NCBI RefSeq assembly: GCF_012516375.2
Contig: NZ_CP051204.2
Coordinates: forward strand, 4,774,001 to 4,838,000
Direction: 5' to 3'
From: Chitinophaga oryzae
GTDB taxonomy: Bacteria > Bacteroidota > Bacteroidia > Chitinophagales > Chitinophagaceae
DNA: 64,000 nt
How positions within the stretch are numbered: the stretch's first letter is position 1; the number at the start of each line of letters is the position of its first letter. Of the stretch, positions 48,867-58,264 are shown piece by piece. The notes under the pieces were generated by a model that saw nothing but the letters and a program-made list of their open reading frames with translations, did no database searches and was not told where the DNA came from. Made by a program: the position numbers and the translations under genes.

Positions 48867-50984
48867 CTATTTTGTTATTTTGTTATTGATCATGTCTTCC
48901 AGGACCCTTACTGTTTCTGCGAGGTAGATATCTTTTGCTGTTTTCTGCAGGAACTCCGTAGTGGCGGGACTGTTATCCGCTTTGCGCAGTGACGGGTGGA
49001 GCGATCTGTTAACGGGCAGTGATACACGCAGCGAATCGGCTCCGGTGTTTTGTTTGGTTGCCTTAATGTCTTTCTCCAGCTGGGCTGCCTGCTTATATCG
49101 CTGGCGGAACGCGGGCAGATCAAGCGGAGCAGGCTGTTGGGCTATTTTTTCCAGCTGGGCGTTGCTGGCAGCTATGGCTTTAAAAGCCGATGCCTGTGCA
49201 GCTCGTTTACGGGCTTTTCCCACGACCGTGTTGTAGTCAAACGTAAAGGTTTCCCGTTCGAACGGCATCAGTTTCATGGTATCGCACACCAATGCGGATG
49301 AATAGTCCTTTTCCATCACGGATTCCCGGTTCATCCTGTCCTGCAGTACAATATCCGGCACTACGCCTTTGAGCTGGGTGGATTCGCCGGTAACACGGTA
49401 AAACTTCTGTACCGTCAGACGCATGCTTCCGTAGCTGATGTCTTTGGTGCCTTTGTCAGGATCGCCCATTTTACCGAGGTTAACGTTCATCTGTGCGGTC
49501 CCTTTTCCGAAGGTGGAGCTGGTACCGATGATCAGCGCACGTTTGCGGTCCTGCATGGCCGCCGCGAATATTTCAGAAGCGGAGGCGCTGCTTTCGTCCA
49601 CCAGCACCGTCAGCGGGCCGTCGTACAGTGGTGTTGCCGCAGGCGAGTTGTAGCGGTCCACTTTATCTTTGCCCCGGAGCCAGCTCATTGGGCCTTCCGG
49701 TACGAAACAGTAGCCCATTCTTACCACCTCATCGAGGGCGCCGCCGCCGTTGCCGCGCAGGTCCATCACGATACCGTCCACTTCTTCCTGTTTCAGTTGC
49801 TCTACCGCGCGCACCACGTCGTTGCAGGCGCCGTTAATTTTTGCAGGACTGTCGTCAGTGTAAAATATGGGCAGATAAATATAACCGAAGCGTTTACCGT
49901 TATGTTCTATCACGGCGCTCTTCGTACGGTTTTCCGTGTCTATGATCTCTTCCCGGGTGACCGTTACCTGGCGGGGTTTGTCGCCGGGTTGCTGCAGCTG
50001 GAGTTTCACCGGCGTACCTTTTTCACCGCGGATCATGGCGGCTACTTCGGTAGGCGGAATACCGGCTACTTCCTTCATCTTTCCCTGATGGTCGGAGATA
50101 GCGAGGATAAGATCGTTTTCTTTTACGGTGCCGGCACGATAGGCGGACCCACCGGGCAACAGACGTTTCACGAAGAAGTCAGCGTCCTTTACGCCCAGCT
50201 CAATGCCGAGACCAAAGTAACGCTTATTGAGCATATCATTGAGCGTCAGCGCTTGCGGCGCGGTGTAGGCGGTGTGCGGATCCACTTCCATGACGGCGTC
50301 CGCCATGTACTGGAAGAACTTCTCGTTTGCCGCCTCCCTGCGGGTACTTTGCCGGAAATAGTCGGCATACCATTTTCCTGTTTTTTCACGGGCTTTGGCT
50401 TCCAAAGCCGGGCTGGGCACCGCTGTAGCGGCAGAATCCTGCATCTCCATATAATTACGGAGCGTATAATATTTGAGCAGTTTACGCCAGAGGTCAGCCT
50501 GTTCCGCTTTGGTGACCGGATAAGGTGCATTTTTTCGTTGAGCCAGCACCGTTTCCCTTACTTTAAAGTCGAACGGTTTGGCCAGTGTTTGTTCACACAG
50601 TATTTGCAGATCGTGTACCCGTTGGGTATAGATAGCGAAAGCCGCATCGAAAAAACCGGTGCCGGAATTTTTTATTTCATCGTCGATGGTGGATTGAAAG
50701 GCCGACAGGCGTTTGATATCTTCCTGCAGGAAGATATTCCGGTGAGGGTCCAGCGAAGCGATATATCTTTTCCAAACGCCGGCGGCATAAGCATCATCCA
50801 GCTTTCTGGGTTCGAAATGACTTTTGCTGATTTTATTGAAGACGGCGGCCACCACATCTTTACGGTAGGCCGGCCACGCCGTGGTATCGGCTGGCGCCTG
50901 GGCTGCGGCCGTATAGCCGGTAGACAGGGCGCAGGCCATCAGCAGCCATTGATTATTTTTGCGAAGCAGTTGTTTCATGTACAT
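48867..50984 (-). CDS. Carboxy-terminal processing protease (S41 family, Prc/Tsp type)
   Basis: A 705-aa exported protease with a signal peptide (about 1-28). An N-terminal helical domain precedes a PDZ domain (about 250-340, GLGIELGV and GGSAYRAG) and an S41 catalytic domain with the Ser in DESSASASE and the Lys in FGKGT, the usual Ser-Lys pair. A long C-terminal helical region (DUF3340-like) follows. It cleaves proteins from the C terminus in the periplasm. It lies 19 bases after the lipoprotein gene. Translation may begin at the second Met (50978). Confidence 0.93.
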   Translation of the reverse strand: MYMKQLLRKNNQWLLMACALSTGYTAAAQAPADTTAWPAYRKDVVAAVFNKISKSHFEPRKLDDAYAAGVWKRYIASLDPHRNIFLQEDIKRLSAFQSTIDDEIKNSGTGFFDAAFAIYTQRVHDLQILCEQTLAKPFDFKVRETVLAQRKNAPYPVTKAEQADLWRKLLKYYTLRNYMEMQDSAATAVPSPALEAKAREKTGKWYADYFRQSTRREAANEKFFQYMADAVMEVDPHTAYTAPQALTLNDMLNKRYFGLGIELGVKDADFFVKRLLPGGSAYRAGTVKENDLILAISDHQGKMKEVAGIPPTEVAAMIRGEKGTPVKLQLQQPGDKPRQVTVTREEIIDTENRTKSAVIEHNGKRFGYIYLPIFYTDDSPAKINGACNDVVRAVEQLKQEEVDGIVMDLRGNGGGALDEVVRMGYCFVPEGPMSWLRGKDKVDRYNSPAATPLYDGPLTVLVDESSASASEIFAAAMQDRKRALIIGTSSTFGKGTAQMNVNLGKMGDPDKGTKDISYGSMRLTVQKFYRVTGESTQLKGVVPDIVLQDRMNRESVMEKDYSSALVCDTMKLMPFERETFTFDYNTVVGKARKRAAQASAFKAIAASNAQLEKIAQQPAPLDLPAFRQRYKQAAQLEKDIKATKQNTGADSLRVSLPVNRSLHPSLRKADNSPATTEFLQKTAKDIYLAETVRVLEDMINNKITK

Positions 50985-51003
50985 CGATTAATGGGTATTG
51001 TTA

Positions 51004-51828
51004 TCAGGGTTTCTCTCCAACAGCCTGCAGGTCTGTGGCGAAGTTGTTGGTAAAGTAGTTGGTGATGATTTCATACTTTTTTCTGATCAGTCCTTTGGTG
51101 TCCACCGTCGGACTTAACAGCGTTGCTTCCAGTTCGGCCTTGCTGTGGGAGGTAATCGCCTCAACGTAATCCAGGAAGTCTACCACCACGTTCAGGATCG
51201 ATCCGTTCGTGTTGCCGATGACACCGTTGGCGTATTTGTTGCCAGGCTGGATTGCCAGGTAGTCATATGGTGCCAGCTCTATGAAAGCCTGAGGTATGTC
51301 CACGCTTTTAACCCGGTAGGCCCGCTCCATATAAAAACGGTTCAGGAGGCCCCGCATCTGTTTCGTCGCGGTAGGGGATTTATTAAGGAGGGTACTGTCT
51401 GCCCACCCGATCGTCAGCGTGCTGATGGTGCTGGCAAAACCCGCAGCATCGCGCGTAGCGCCGGTACCGATATAGGAAGCCAGCAACACTTTAAAAGGAA
51501 GTGTTTTCTTCAGGAAAGACTCGGGGTACCGTGTTATTAACTGATCATAAAAAAAACGGAGCGTATTGCCAATATAGGCAGGGTTGGCATTAAAGGCGCT
51601 ATCCTGCCTCATATTTGTATAGTTATAGGCGAAATCGGTATGGGTAAACCGGTACAAAATGTAACAGTTGTATTTCTGGTAGAACTGAACGATCGAATCG
51701 TCATAACTGTGGTTGCCTTGTGGCAGCGTATAGCTGGGCACATCGACAGACGGTGTCAGGATGGCTTCTTTACGGCAGGCTGTAAATGCCATCAGGAAAG
51801 AAGCCAGGAGCACGAAATATCTTCTCAT
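51004..51828 (-). CDS. Lipoprotein related to the SusD-linked putative zinc-metallopeptidase family; zinc motif absent
   Basis: A 274-aa lipoprotein with a lipobox ending at Cys18 (FTAC). Its position after susD and the sequence in the second half (LNKSPTATKQMRGLLNRF..., ELAPYDYLAIQPGNKYANGVI) resemble the putative zinc-binding metallopeptidases often encoded next to SusD. The HExxH motif expected near residue 170 is not there; the matching stretch reads FYMERAYRV. If the family call is right, it is a non-catalytic relative, perhaps a binding protein. The family call is from memory. Confidence 0.7.
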   Translation of the reverse strand: MRRYFVLLASFLMAFTACRKEAILTPSVDVPSYTLPQGNHSYDDSIVQFYQKYNCYILYRFTHTDFAYNYTNMRQDSAFNANPAYIGNTLRFFYDQLITRYPESFLKKTLPFKVLLASYIGTGATRDAAGFASTISTLTIGWADSTLLNKSPTATKQMRGLLNRFYMERAYRVKSVDIPQAFIELAPYDYLAIQPGNKYANGVIGNTNGSILNVVVDFLDYVEAITSHSKAELEATLLSPTVDTKGLIRKKYEIITNYFTNNFATDLQAVGEKP

Positions 51829-51856
51829 CGGTAGTCACATTAAACGTTAGGAAATA

Positions 51857-53341
51857 TTATAGCGGCTTGCGTTCGCCAGGATACAACGGATTTTGCAGCA
51901 GCGCCGGATTACGGTTCAACACATCGTCCGGGATAGGCATCACGTACATCGGATCACGGGCCTCCAGCCGGAAAATTTGCGTCGTCGTCACATTAGGTCT
52001 GTAGATATGCTCAATAGCAGGCATGCCGTATCTTCTGAGATCGAACCAGCGGTGCAGTTCCTCCCGGAAAAGTTCTCTGCGGCGTTCTTCCCGGCACATT
52101 TGCAGCATTTCGGCGGCGGGTTTAACGTCCCATGCCTTAAAGGAAGCGGTATTGATGCGGTAAGACCGGAGCGTATTGAGGCTTCTTAACGCCTGGGTGG
52201 CGGCGCCGGCATCCCCACCGGTTTTGTAACGCTGTATATAAGCTTCAGCCCTGTTGAGATAAGCTTCAGATACGCGCCATCCGTTGGTTAGCGTAGCGTT
52301 TCCTGTTTTATAAGTGCCGGATGTTTTCATTTGTCCCAGTTCAATAGCAACAAACTGTTTCATCTCCGGTGGCAGCACGACCAGGCTTATTTCCCTGCGC
52401 AGGTCATTATCCTCAAAAGTGTTGAACAGGTTACGGGAGACTTCATAGTTGATGGTGAAGGGCAGGTTTACCTGCTCATCCGGCTCGCCGTAGGCGAAGA
52501 GGGTTTCCTCGTTATTAATGCCTGTCAGCGGCCTGTTGTCCGGATCTGCGTATCCCCATGTATTAAAGTTCATGAGGCCGGAACGTTCCTTCAGCACCGC
52601 GTCTGCATGTTGAATGCATTTATCCCAGTTTTCCATATAGAGATATATCCTGCTTGCCAGCAAATGAGCGGCGGGAGCGGATATGCGATATAGCTCCACG
52701 CTCTTTTTATATTTATCCAGCAGCAGCACGGCACTGTCTATATCGTTCGTGATCTGCGTATAGACTTCCTTCACGGTATGGCGTGCCAGGAACACGTCGG
52801 CCAGGTCGCCAGTGGTGCGAATGGGTACGCCGGGACTCTTATCGGGTGTTGTAGTGGAATCATTGTAAGGCTTTGCGTAGATATTTACCAGCATAAAATG
52901 GTAAAAGGCTCGCAGCGCATAGGCCTGTCCTTTCAGCAGCTCTTTTTCTTCCTGCGTTCCGGAAGCCGTCCCCAGCCCGTTCAGTGCCAGATTCACTCCC
53001 AACAACAGGCGATAATAAACACCCCAGGTATTGGTTTTGTAGGCATATCCTTCACCTGACAGCCGGCGTTCAAAATCTGTTTGCCACTGGAAGATCCCGG
53101 CAGCCACATTGGGTAACGGTTCCTGCCTCACCGGGCCGGTATAACATTCCACATCGTCGTCGAGGTAAGCCATCCACGGTTGCAGGAATATCGTTCTCCC
53201 TGGGTACCCCTCCGTCCACAACAGGTTTCCATAATCACGGGCGGTCTTGGGCGTGATATCTGTTTGTGAGTATTCCTGCAGAAATTTTTTGCAGGAGGTC
53301 ATACCCAGCGCCACTATCATGATGATCAGTACTTTTTTCAT
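51857..53341 (-). CDS. SusD/RagB-family nutrient-binding outer membrane lipoprotein
   Basis: A 494-aa SusD-like protein with a lipobox ending in Cys17 (MTSCKKFL). The N-terminal segment EYSQTDITPKTARDYGNLL, the helical TPR-like core (LLKGQAYALRAFYHFMLVNIYAKPYND) and the C-terminal RagB part (RREELFREELHRWFDLRRYGM) are typical. It forms a lid on the SusC channel at the cell surface. It follows the susC-like gene by 22 bases. No glycoside hydrolase is near, so the ligand may be a peptide or other compound. Confidence 0.95.
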   Translation of the reverse strand: MKKVLIIMIVALGMTSCKKFLQEYSQTDITPKTARDYGNLLWTEGYPGRTIFLQPWMAYLDDDVECYTGPVRQEPLPNVAAGIFQWQTDFERRLSGEGYAYKTNTWGVYYRLLLGVNLALNGLGTASGTQEEKELLKGQAYALRAFYHFMLVNIYAKPYNDSTTTPDKSPGVPIRTTGDLADVFLARHTVKEVYTQITNDIDSAVLLLDKYKKSVELYRISAPAAHLLASRIYLYMENWDKCIQHADAVLKERSGLMNFNTWGYADPDNRPLTGINNEETLFAYGEPDEQVNLPFTINYEVSRNLFNTFEDNDLRREISLVVLPPEMKQFVAIELGQMKTSGTYKTGNATLTNGWRVSEAYLNRAEAYIQRYKTGGDAGAATQALRSLNTLRSYRINTASFKAWDVKPAAEMLQMCREERRRELFREELHRWFDLRRYGMPAIEHIYRPNVTTTQIFRLEARDPMYVMPIPDDVLNRNPALLQNPLYPGERKPL

Positions 53342-53363
53342 CTCGCTCTGTTAAATGTTTGGA

Positions 53364-56300
53364 TTAGAATGATGCATTTACACTCAGGGAATATTGCCTG
53401 CTGAGTGGCAAAGCGCTGGTCCCTGCCCCTTCTATCTCGGGGTCCTGCCCTTCCAGCCGGCGGTTGGCAATGGTAAATACATTGTTGACACTGGCATTAA
53501 CGGTCAGGTTTTTAAGTCCGGTCCCGGCCAGTTTATTGAAAGGTATGCCATAACCCAGCCGGATGGCGTTACACCGTAAATAGTCATTGCGGACTGTCCT
53601 CAGGTCAGATACTTTATAAGCGGTATAGGGGTCTGTAATCAGCTGCTGATCGATACCCACAGACTTTGCATAGAGGTATGGTATACGCAGACGGTCGTCT
53701 ATGCCCAGGTCTCTCAACACAGGGAAGTCGGTGTATTTTTCATCGCCGGGTTTACGCCAGCGGGTAAGGTAATCCCGGGGGACATTGGCATTGGGAGACG
53801 GTACGCCGTTACTTGTCAGATGGGATGAGCGGAAAGGATCATTCAACCGTTTACTGCTGCCAAGGCTCACATAAAACATGGCGGAAACGGAGAATGACTT
53901 ATACCGGAATACGGGCTGGATAGAGCCGGTGATGACCGGTAAAAGTTGTCCGGAGTATACCAGCAGGTCGTCCGGGTTGTTGGATGGTTTGCCATTCAGT
54001 TTACCGAACGTGGGGATGCCTCTTACCGGATCCAGTCCTGTGTACTGGTAAGAATAAAAGCTGCTGATAGGTTTTCCCGCGATGCGTGCGCCGCCGTTCA
54101 GCAGCAAAAAGAAGTCTTCCTGGAAAACTCTGTCAGCAACGCGGTTCTTCACTTTACCGGTTGACAGTGTAAAGGAGAGCTGTGTATTTTTCCGGCGGAT
54201 AGCGCTGACATCTACGGACGCGTCCCATCCGGTGTTATACAATGTACTGCCGTTGCGGTACATGGTATTCATGCCGTATTCGTAGGGAATATTGATATTG
54301 TCGAGCACATCGACGGTTTTTTTGGAAAAGTAATCCACGCTCACGCGAAAACGGTTATCGAACAAGGCGAAGTTGGTACCGATATTCCACTGATAGGTTT
54401 TTTCCCATCGTAAATCCGGGTAAGGCATGGATTTAATTCTCAGTGATGGCTGACCAAACTGGTCCGGTCTGTCGGGGCTACCGTAGGTGGCGATCAGGTT
54501 AGGGCTTACTGCTGTCACCACATTCCCCTGTGTGCCGTAGGAGGCGCGCACCTGCCAGTCGGTCAGCAGCGTGGTAGCGGGGAACCAGCTTTCCATGGCG
54601 GCGTTCCAGCGGCCGGAGAGGCTGTAGTTAGGTAAAAATTTGGCATTGGAGAACTGACCGAACCGGTTGGAGCCGTCAGATCTGATGGTACCGCTGAAGA
54701 CGTAGCGGTTCATCAGGCTGTAGGCCACGGTGCCATAGTAAGAGACGGTGTTGTCCAGGGTGCTGTTGATCACCTGCGAGGACAGATCTTTACGGCTGCG
54801 GTCTGCCGGGGCAAATGCTTTTCCGCGGTCGGGGAAATATCCCGGCTCCACAGCAACGTTTGCATTCGTCTTTGAGCTGCGGATCTCATTACCAAGGCTC
54901 ACATTGAACTGGTCGCGCTCCTCAAAAAAACCTCTGGAGTAATCCAGGCTGTTTCTCAGTCCCCAGCTCAGGGCTTGTTGATTTTGTATATAGGCCATAC
55001 CGCCGTAAGGGAGAACGCTCGAAGTTACGGCCTTGGGTTCCGGTATTGTGCCGTAGGGCCACCCCCGTGTATTGGAGATATAGTAAGACTGCTCATCTGC
55101 CGCGGCAAAACCATCCATAGCGTCCGTAATGATGCTGGAGGAATTCCGGAACACCAGTCCCCTGGCGATTTTGTAGTCCAGGTTCAGGTTCAGGCTCGTG
55201 GACGATTGCGTAGAAGTATTTTCGGTGTGGGCAATCTCATTGAGAATGTTCATCGTGATGGGCGGTGCATAGTATTTCAGCGGAGAATTGGAGCCTGAAG
55301 TACTGGGCGCCCGTAACGGATAATAGTCGTCAGGGCTGAACACGCGGCTGGTCTGTAGCGCGTAAGTCAATGGACTGACGCCCTGGAAATACGTCCTGGC
55401 ACTGCGATAGTTGCTTTGCAGGGATACGTCCAGCGAGAGCCGTTTGGTCACCTGTGAGCGCAGGTTGAAGCTGGCTGCATATACTTTATTTCCATCCTCT
55501 TTAGCGGAGCTGTTGTTGGCTGCATAAGATGCGGACGCATAATATACCGTTTTGGCCGTACCGCCGCTCAGGCTCAGGGAGTGCTGCATGCTCATCTGGT
55601 TGCGGAACAGCAGTTTAAACCAGTCGGTATTGCGGGTTTCGATCGTTGCCACTCTTTCTTTGAACTCCGCTTCGGTGATATGCCTTGCATACAGGGCGCG
55701 GAGCAGCCCTTCATAGGTCAGCTCCTCTTCCATACCGGCATAATAGTCATTATACAGCACGTGATCTTCCTGCATCTGTTTGGAAAAGGTGACCCGCTCC
55801 TGGGAATTCATGAGCATCAGGTTACGATAGGAAGGACGCGCCTGAAAGGAAACGTTCGCGTTATAGTTTACCTGCATTGGTCCTTCTTTACCTCTCTTGG
55901 TCGTCACCACGATAACGCCGTTAGCCGCGCGGGTGCCATAGATAGCGGTGGCAGCAGCATCTTTCAGTACAGTGATGCTTTCAATATCATAGGGATTAAG
56001 GCCGCCGATGGCGTTGCCCATCAGTTCAAAATTGGAGGCACTGCCTTCTGACACGAGGTTATTCAGCAGGGCATTGGAGATATTCACCGGGTCAGGGCGT
56101 ATCATACCGTCTATCACCCACAGCGGTTGGGTATTGCCGACCAGTGTGGAAGTACCACGGATGCGTATATTGGGTTTGGCGTTCACGCCACCGGAATTAT
56201 TGACGATCATCATCCCAGGCACCTTACCTTGTAACATCCTGTCTACAGAAGGCTGGCCGGGCTCGATGATGTCCGCCGCTTTCAGCTTAAAATAGGAACC

Positions 56301-57014
56301 GGTAGATAAACGGGGGTCGATTTTCTGATAGCCGTTGACCACCACTTCCTGGATATCCCGGGCGATGGTGTCCATCTTAAAACGCATGATGTCTGTTTTG
56401 TTGGGATCGGCGCGGTATACTAGTGGCTTCATCCCCAGCAGGGTCATGCTGATTTGTTCATTGGGTTTTGCAATAAGAAAGAACAGCCCGTCCGGCCGGG
56501 TCACCGTCATCTCTTTAGATTCAAGCCCTTTCACACTTACGCCACTGAGCGGTTGCCCGGCGGGGTCCGTGATCTGGCCACGGACCACTACGCCGGTCAC
56601 TTTATCACCGGGCGACGGAACGGCCGTCGTCTGGGGGGTGTCTTCATAGATCATGATAGCCCCCATCTCCACGCTGAAACGCAGGTTGGTGTTTTTCAGC
56701 AACTGCTTCAACAGCGCTTCCAGCGTACTCTGTTCCACTTTGACGGTTACCGCCGGCTGCCGGCCGATCAATTCACTGTTGTAAGTAAACCGCAAGTCCA
56801 TCTGTTTCCGGAGGTCCTTCAGCACTTTGCTCAGGGGCGCATTGGTGGCCTTGTAGGACACCTTACGGGTAAGGATGCCCCGGGCGGCTTCCTCCTGCTG
56901 GGCTGTGGCTGTAAGGACAACCATCAGCAGGAAAAATGACAGCAGAACACCTGCCTTCCGGACATAGCGTAGTAAGGCCCCTCGCAGGAAGGGCAAACCC
57001 TGCAATTTTTTCAT
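53364..57014 (-). CDS. SusC/RagA-family TonB-dependent transporter with STN domain
   Basis: A 1216-aa outer membrane transporter. Signal peptide (about 1-39), STN domain (about 50-115), carboxypeptidase-like regulatory beta domain (about 145-230), plug domain (about 235-370, with VVVNGYQK, RIRGTSTL and the SusC signature ITVLKDAAATAIYGTRAANG), then a long beta-barrel ending in SLSVNASF. The STN domain marks transporters that signal through FecR-type anti-sigma factors, and a FecR and an ECF sigma gene lie directly upstream. Binding of substrate would thus lead to transcription of the cluster. Confidence 0.96.
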   Translation of the reverse strand: MKKLQGLPFLRGALLRYVRKAGVLLSFFLLMVVLTATAQQEEAARGILTRKVSYKATNAPLSKVLKDLRKQMDLRFTYNSELIGRQPAVTVKVEQSTLEALLKQLLKNTNLRFSVEMGAIMIYEDTPQTTAVPSPGDKVTGVVVRGQITDPAGQPLSGVSVKGLESKEMTVTRPDGLFFLIAKPNEQISMTLLGMKPLVYRADPNKTDIMRFKMDTIARDIQEVVVNGYQKIDPRLSTGSYFKLKAADIIEPGQPSVDRMLQGKVPGMMIVNNSGGVNAKPNIRIRGTSTLVGNTQPLWVIDGMIRPDPVNISNALLNNLVSEGSASNFELMGNAIGGLNPYDIESITVLKDAAATAIYGTRAANGVIVVTTKRGKEGPMQVNYNANVSFQARPSYRNLMLMNSQERVTFSKQMQEDHVLYNDYYAGMEEELTYEGLLRALYARHITEAEFKERVATIETRNTDWFKLLFRNQMSMQHSLSLSGGTAKTVYYASASYAANNSSAKEDGNKVYAASFNLRSQVTKRLSLDVSLQSNYRSARTYFQGVSPLTYALQTSRVFSPDDYYPLRAPSTSGSNSPLKYYAPPITMNILNEIAHTENTSTQSSTSLNLNLDYKIARGLVFRNSSSIITDAMDGFAAADEQSYYISNTRGWPYGTIPEPKAVTSSVLPYGGMAYIQNQQALSWGLRNSLDYSRGFFEERDQFNVSLGNEIRSSKTNANVAVEPGYFPDRGKAFAPADRSRKDLSSQVINSTLDNTVSYYGTVAYSLMNRYVFSGTIRSDGSNRFGQFSNAKFLPNYSLSGRWNAAMESWFPATTLLTDWQVRASYGTQGNVVTAVSPNLIATYGSPDRPDQFGQPSLRIKSMPYPDLRWEKTYQWNIGTNFALFDNRFRVSVDYFSKKTVDVLDNINIPYEYGMNTMYRNGSTLYNTGWDASVDVSAIRRKNTQLSFTLSTGKVKNRVADRVFQEDFFLLLNGGARIAGKPISSFYSYQYTGLDPVRGIPTFGKLNGKPSNNPDDLLVYSGQLLPVITGSIQPVFRYKSFSVSAMFYVSLGSSKRLNDPFRSSHLTSNGVPSPNANVPRDYLTRWRKPGDEKYTDFPVLRDLGIDDRLRIPYLYAKSVGIDQQLITDPYTAYKVSDLRTVRNDYLRCNAIRLGYGIPFNKLAGTGLKNLTVNASVNNVFTIANRRLEGQDPEIEGAGTSALPLSRQYSLSVNASF

Positions 57015-57040
57015 GTTGGTCTGATATTAAAGTTTAAGGG

Positions 57041-57057
57041 AGCGACCGCTGGTCGCT
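57041..57057 (-). other. Intercistronic hairpin between fecR and susC
   Basis: Perfect 7-bp stem (AGCGACC/GGTCGCT) with a 3-base loop in the 87-base gap between the FecR gene and the SusC gene. It is not followed by a T-run. It may mark processing or differential stability of the mRNA. Confidence 0.4.
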
Positions 57058-57101
57058 GAACTACCCGTTGTCAATCGCCGGTATGACGGCAGTTTAATTG
57101 T

Positions 57102-58214
57102 TTATTGTTGTTTCTTCACATGTACAGTACGGCCATCTACTTCAAAACGGACCGTTTGTAAACTTTTGGTGATCTGGTTGAGTACATCCTGTAATACCGC
57201 AGGGCGGCGTATGTCTATCGTAAAGCTCATTCTTTCAAGGTCGGTATCGTCGAATATAAAGTCATAGTCGTAGGTGCGTGCCAGGGTGACAGTTATTTCC
57301 TGCAGCGGGGCGTCTTCAAAGAAGAGGTCCCCTTCTTTCCAGGCGGTAAAAAGGCGCGCTTCCACCGCCTGCTTCTGCAGCGTGCCGTTATTATTTAAGA
57401 CCGCCTGTTCATCCGGCTGCAATACTATCTGCGCTGTACCTGCCGTTACCAGCAGTTTGCCGCTGGCGAGGGTGGTCGTCGTCTGCGCCCGATAGGCGTT
57501 CACGTTAAAACCCGTGCCCAGCACCTTCATATCTGTTTTGCCGGCGTGGACGATGAAAGGTTGCCCGGCCTGTTGTGCGACTTCAAAGAAAGCCTCTCCC
57601 TGTACGGTCACTTCCCGGGTGGCGCCATGGAAGGCCGCCGGAAATATCAGGCGGGAAGCTGCGTTCAGCCATACCTGCGTACCATCTGCCAGCCGGAGCG
57701 AGAACTGCCTGCCTCTGGGCACGTCCAGCGTATCCATGGCAGTGACCTGTTCCTGGCCGCCGCCGGCTGCATACTCGAGATGGTCTGTATTGGCTTTTAT
57801 ACGGGCAATATTATGATGCTGGATCTCCAGTGTGTCTTGCCCCAGGGCGACGGTACGGCCACCGGAGAGGTGCAGCATCACTTTTTCTTCCGGCTGGGCG
57901 TTGGCCAGCTGCGTGACCGGTGGTTTGTCCCGGAACGTCCACCACGCGGCGCCTGCCGCCAATACTACTGCCGCAGCCACGGCAGCTCTCACGAATACGC
58001 GTATACGTCCTTTCCGTTGGTCCCTGACTTCGGTAAACCGTTGCCATCCGTCCTCTGCTGAGAAACGGCCGGCCTTCAGCCGGGCCTGCATTTCCCTGGC
58101 CGCGGCCAGCGCCGCCAGTTCGGCGTCGCTCATGTCCGGCGGCAGCTGCCCGTCCTCCAGCTGTTGCATCAGCTTTTCCCAGTCAATATTGTGCTCGTTG
58201 TTATCTGAATTCAT
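57102..58214 (-). CDS. FecR-family anti-sigma factor
   Basis: A 370-aa protein with a cytoplasmic N-terminal part (about 1-80), one membrane segment (about 84-104, AAVAAAVVLAAGAAWW), a FecR domain (about 165-270, with PRGRQFSLRLADGTQVWLNAASRL and FFEVAQQAGQPFIVHAG) and a C-terminal DUF4974-like/STN-like domain (DLFFEDAPLQEITVTLARTYDYDF). It should hold the ECF sigma factor at the membrane and receive a signal from the STN domain of the SusC protein. It follows the sigma gene by 50 bases, which contain one copy of the bipartite motif. Confidence 0.95.
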   Translation of the reverse strand: MNSDNNEHNIDWEKLMQQLEDGQLPPDMSDAELAALAAAREMQARLKAGRFSAEDGWQRFTEVRDQRKGRIRVFVRAAVAAAVVLAAGAAWWTFRDKPPVTQLANAQPEEKVMLHLSGGRTVALGQDTLEIQHHNIARIKANTDHLEYAAGGGQEQVTAMDTLDVPRGRQFSLRLADGTQVWLNAASRLIFPAAFHGATREVTVQGEAFFEVAQQAGQPFIVHAGKTDMKVLGTGFNVNAYRAQTTTTLASGKLLVTAGTAQIVLQPDEQAVLNNNGTLQKQAVEARLFTAWKEGDLFFEDAPLQEITVTLARTYDYDFIFDDTDLERMSFTIDIRRPAVLQDVLNQITKSLQTVRFEVDGRTVHVKKQQ

Positions 58215-58225
58215 ATCTGGTTATT

Positions 58226-58260
58226 GTTAAGGCACCCGAACTTCAAAAAAGGGTGAAGCC
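58226..58260 (-). promoter_or_regulatory. Bipartite motif, copy B, between sigma factor gene and fecR
   Basis: On the minus strand CTTCACCCTTT, 12 bases, then GTGCCTTAAC, ending 12 bases before the fecR start codon. GGC...ACCC can pair with GGGTGCC, leaving a TTC bulge. Same spacing as copies A and C. Confidence 0.5.
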
Positions 58261-58264
58261 ACTT

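Noticed and set aside
49797..51053. A 418-codon plus-strand frame opposite the S41 protease
   Set aside because: The minus-strand protease has full family motifs over the same bases; the plus frame has none.
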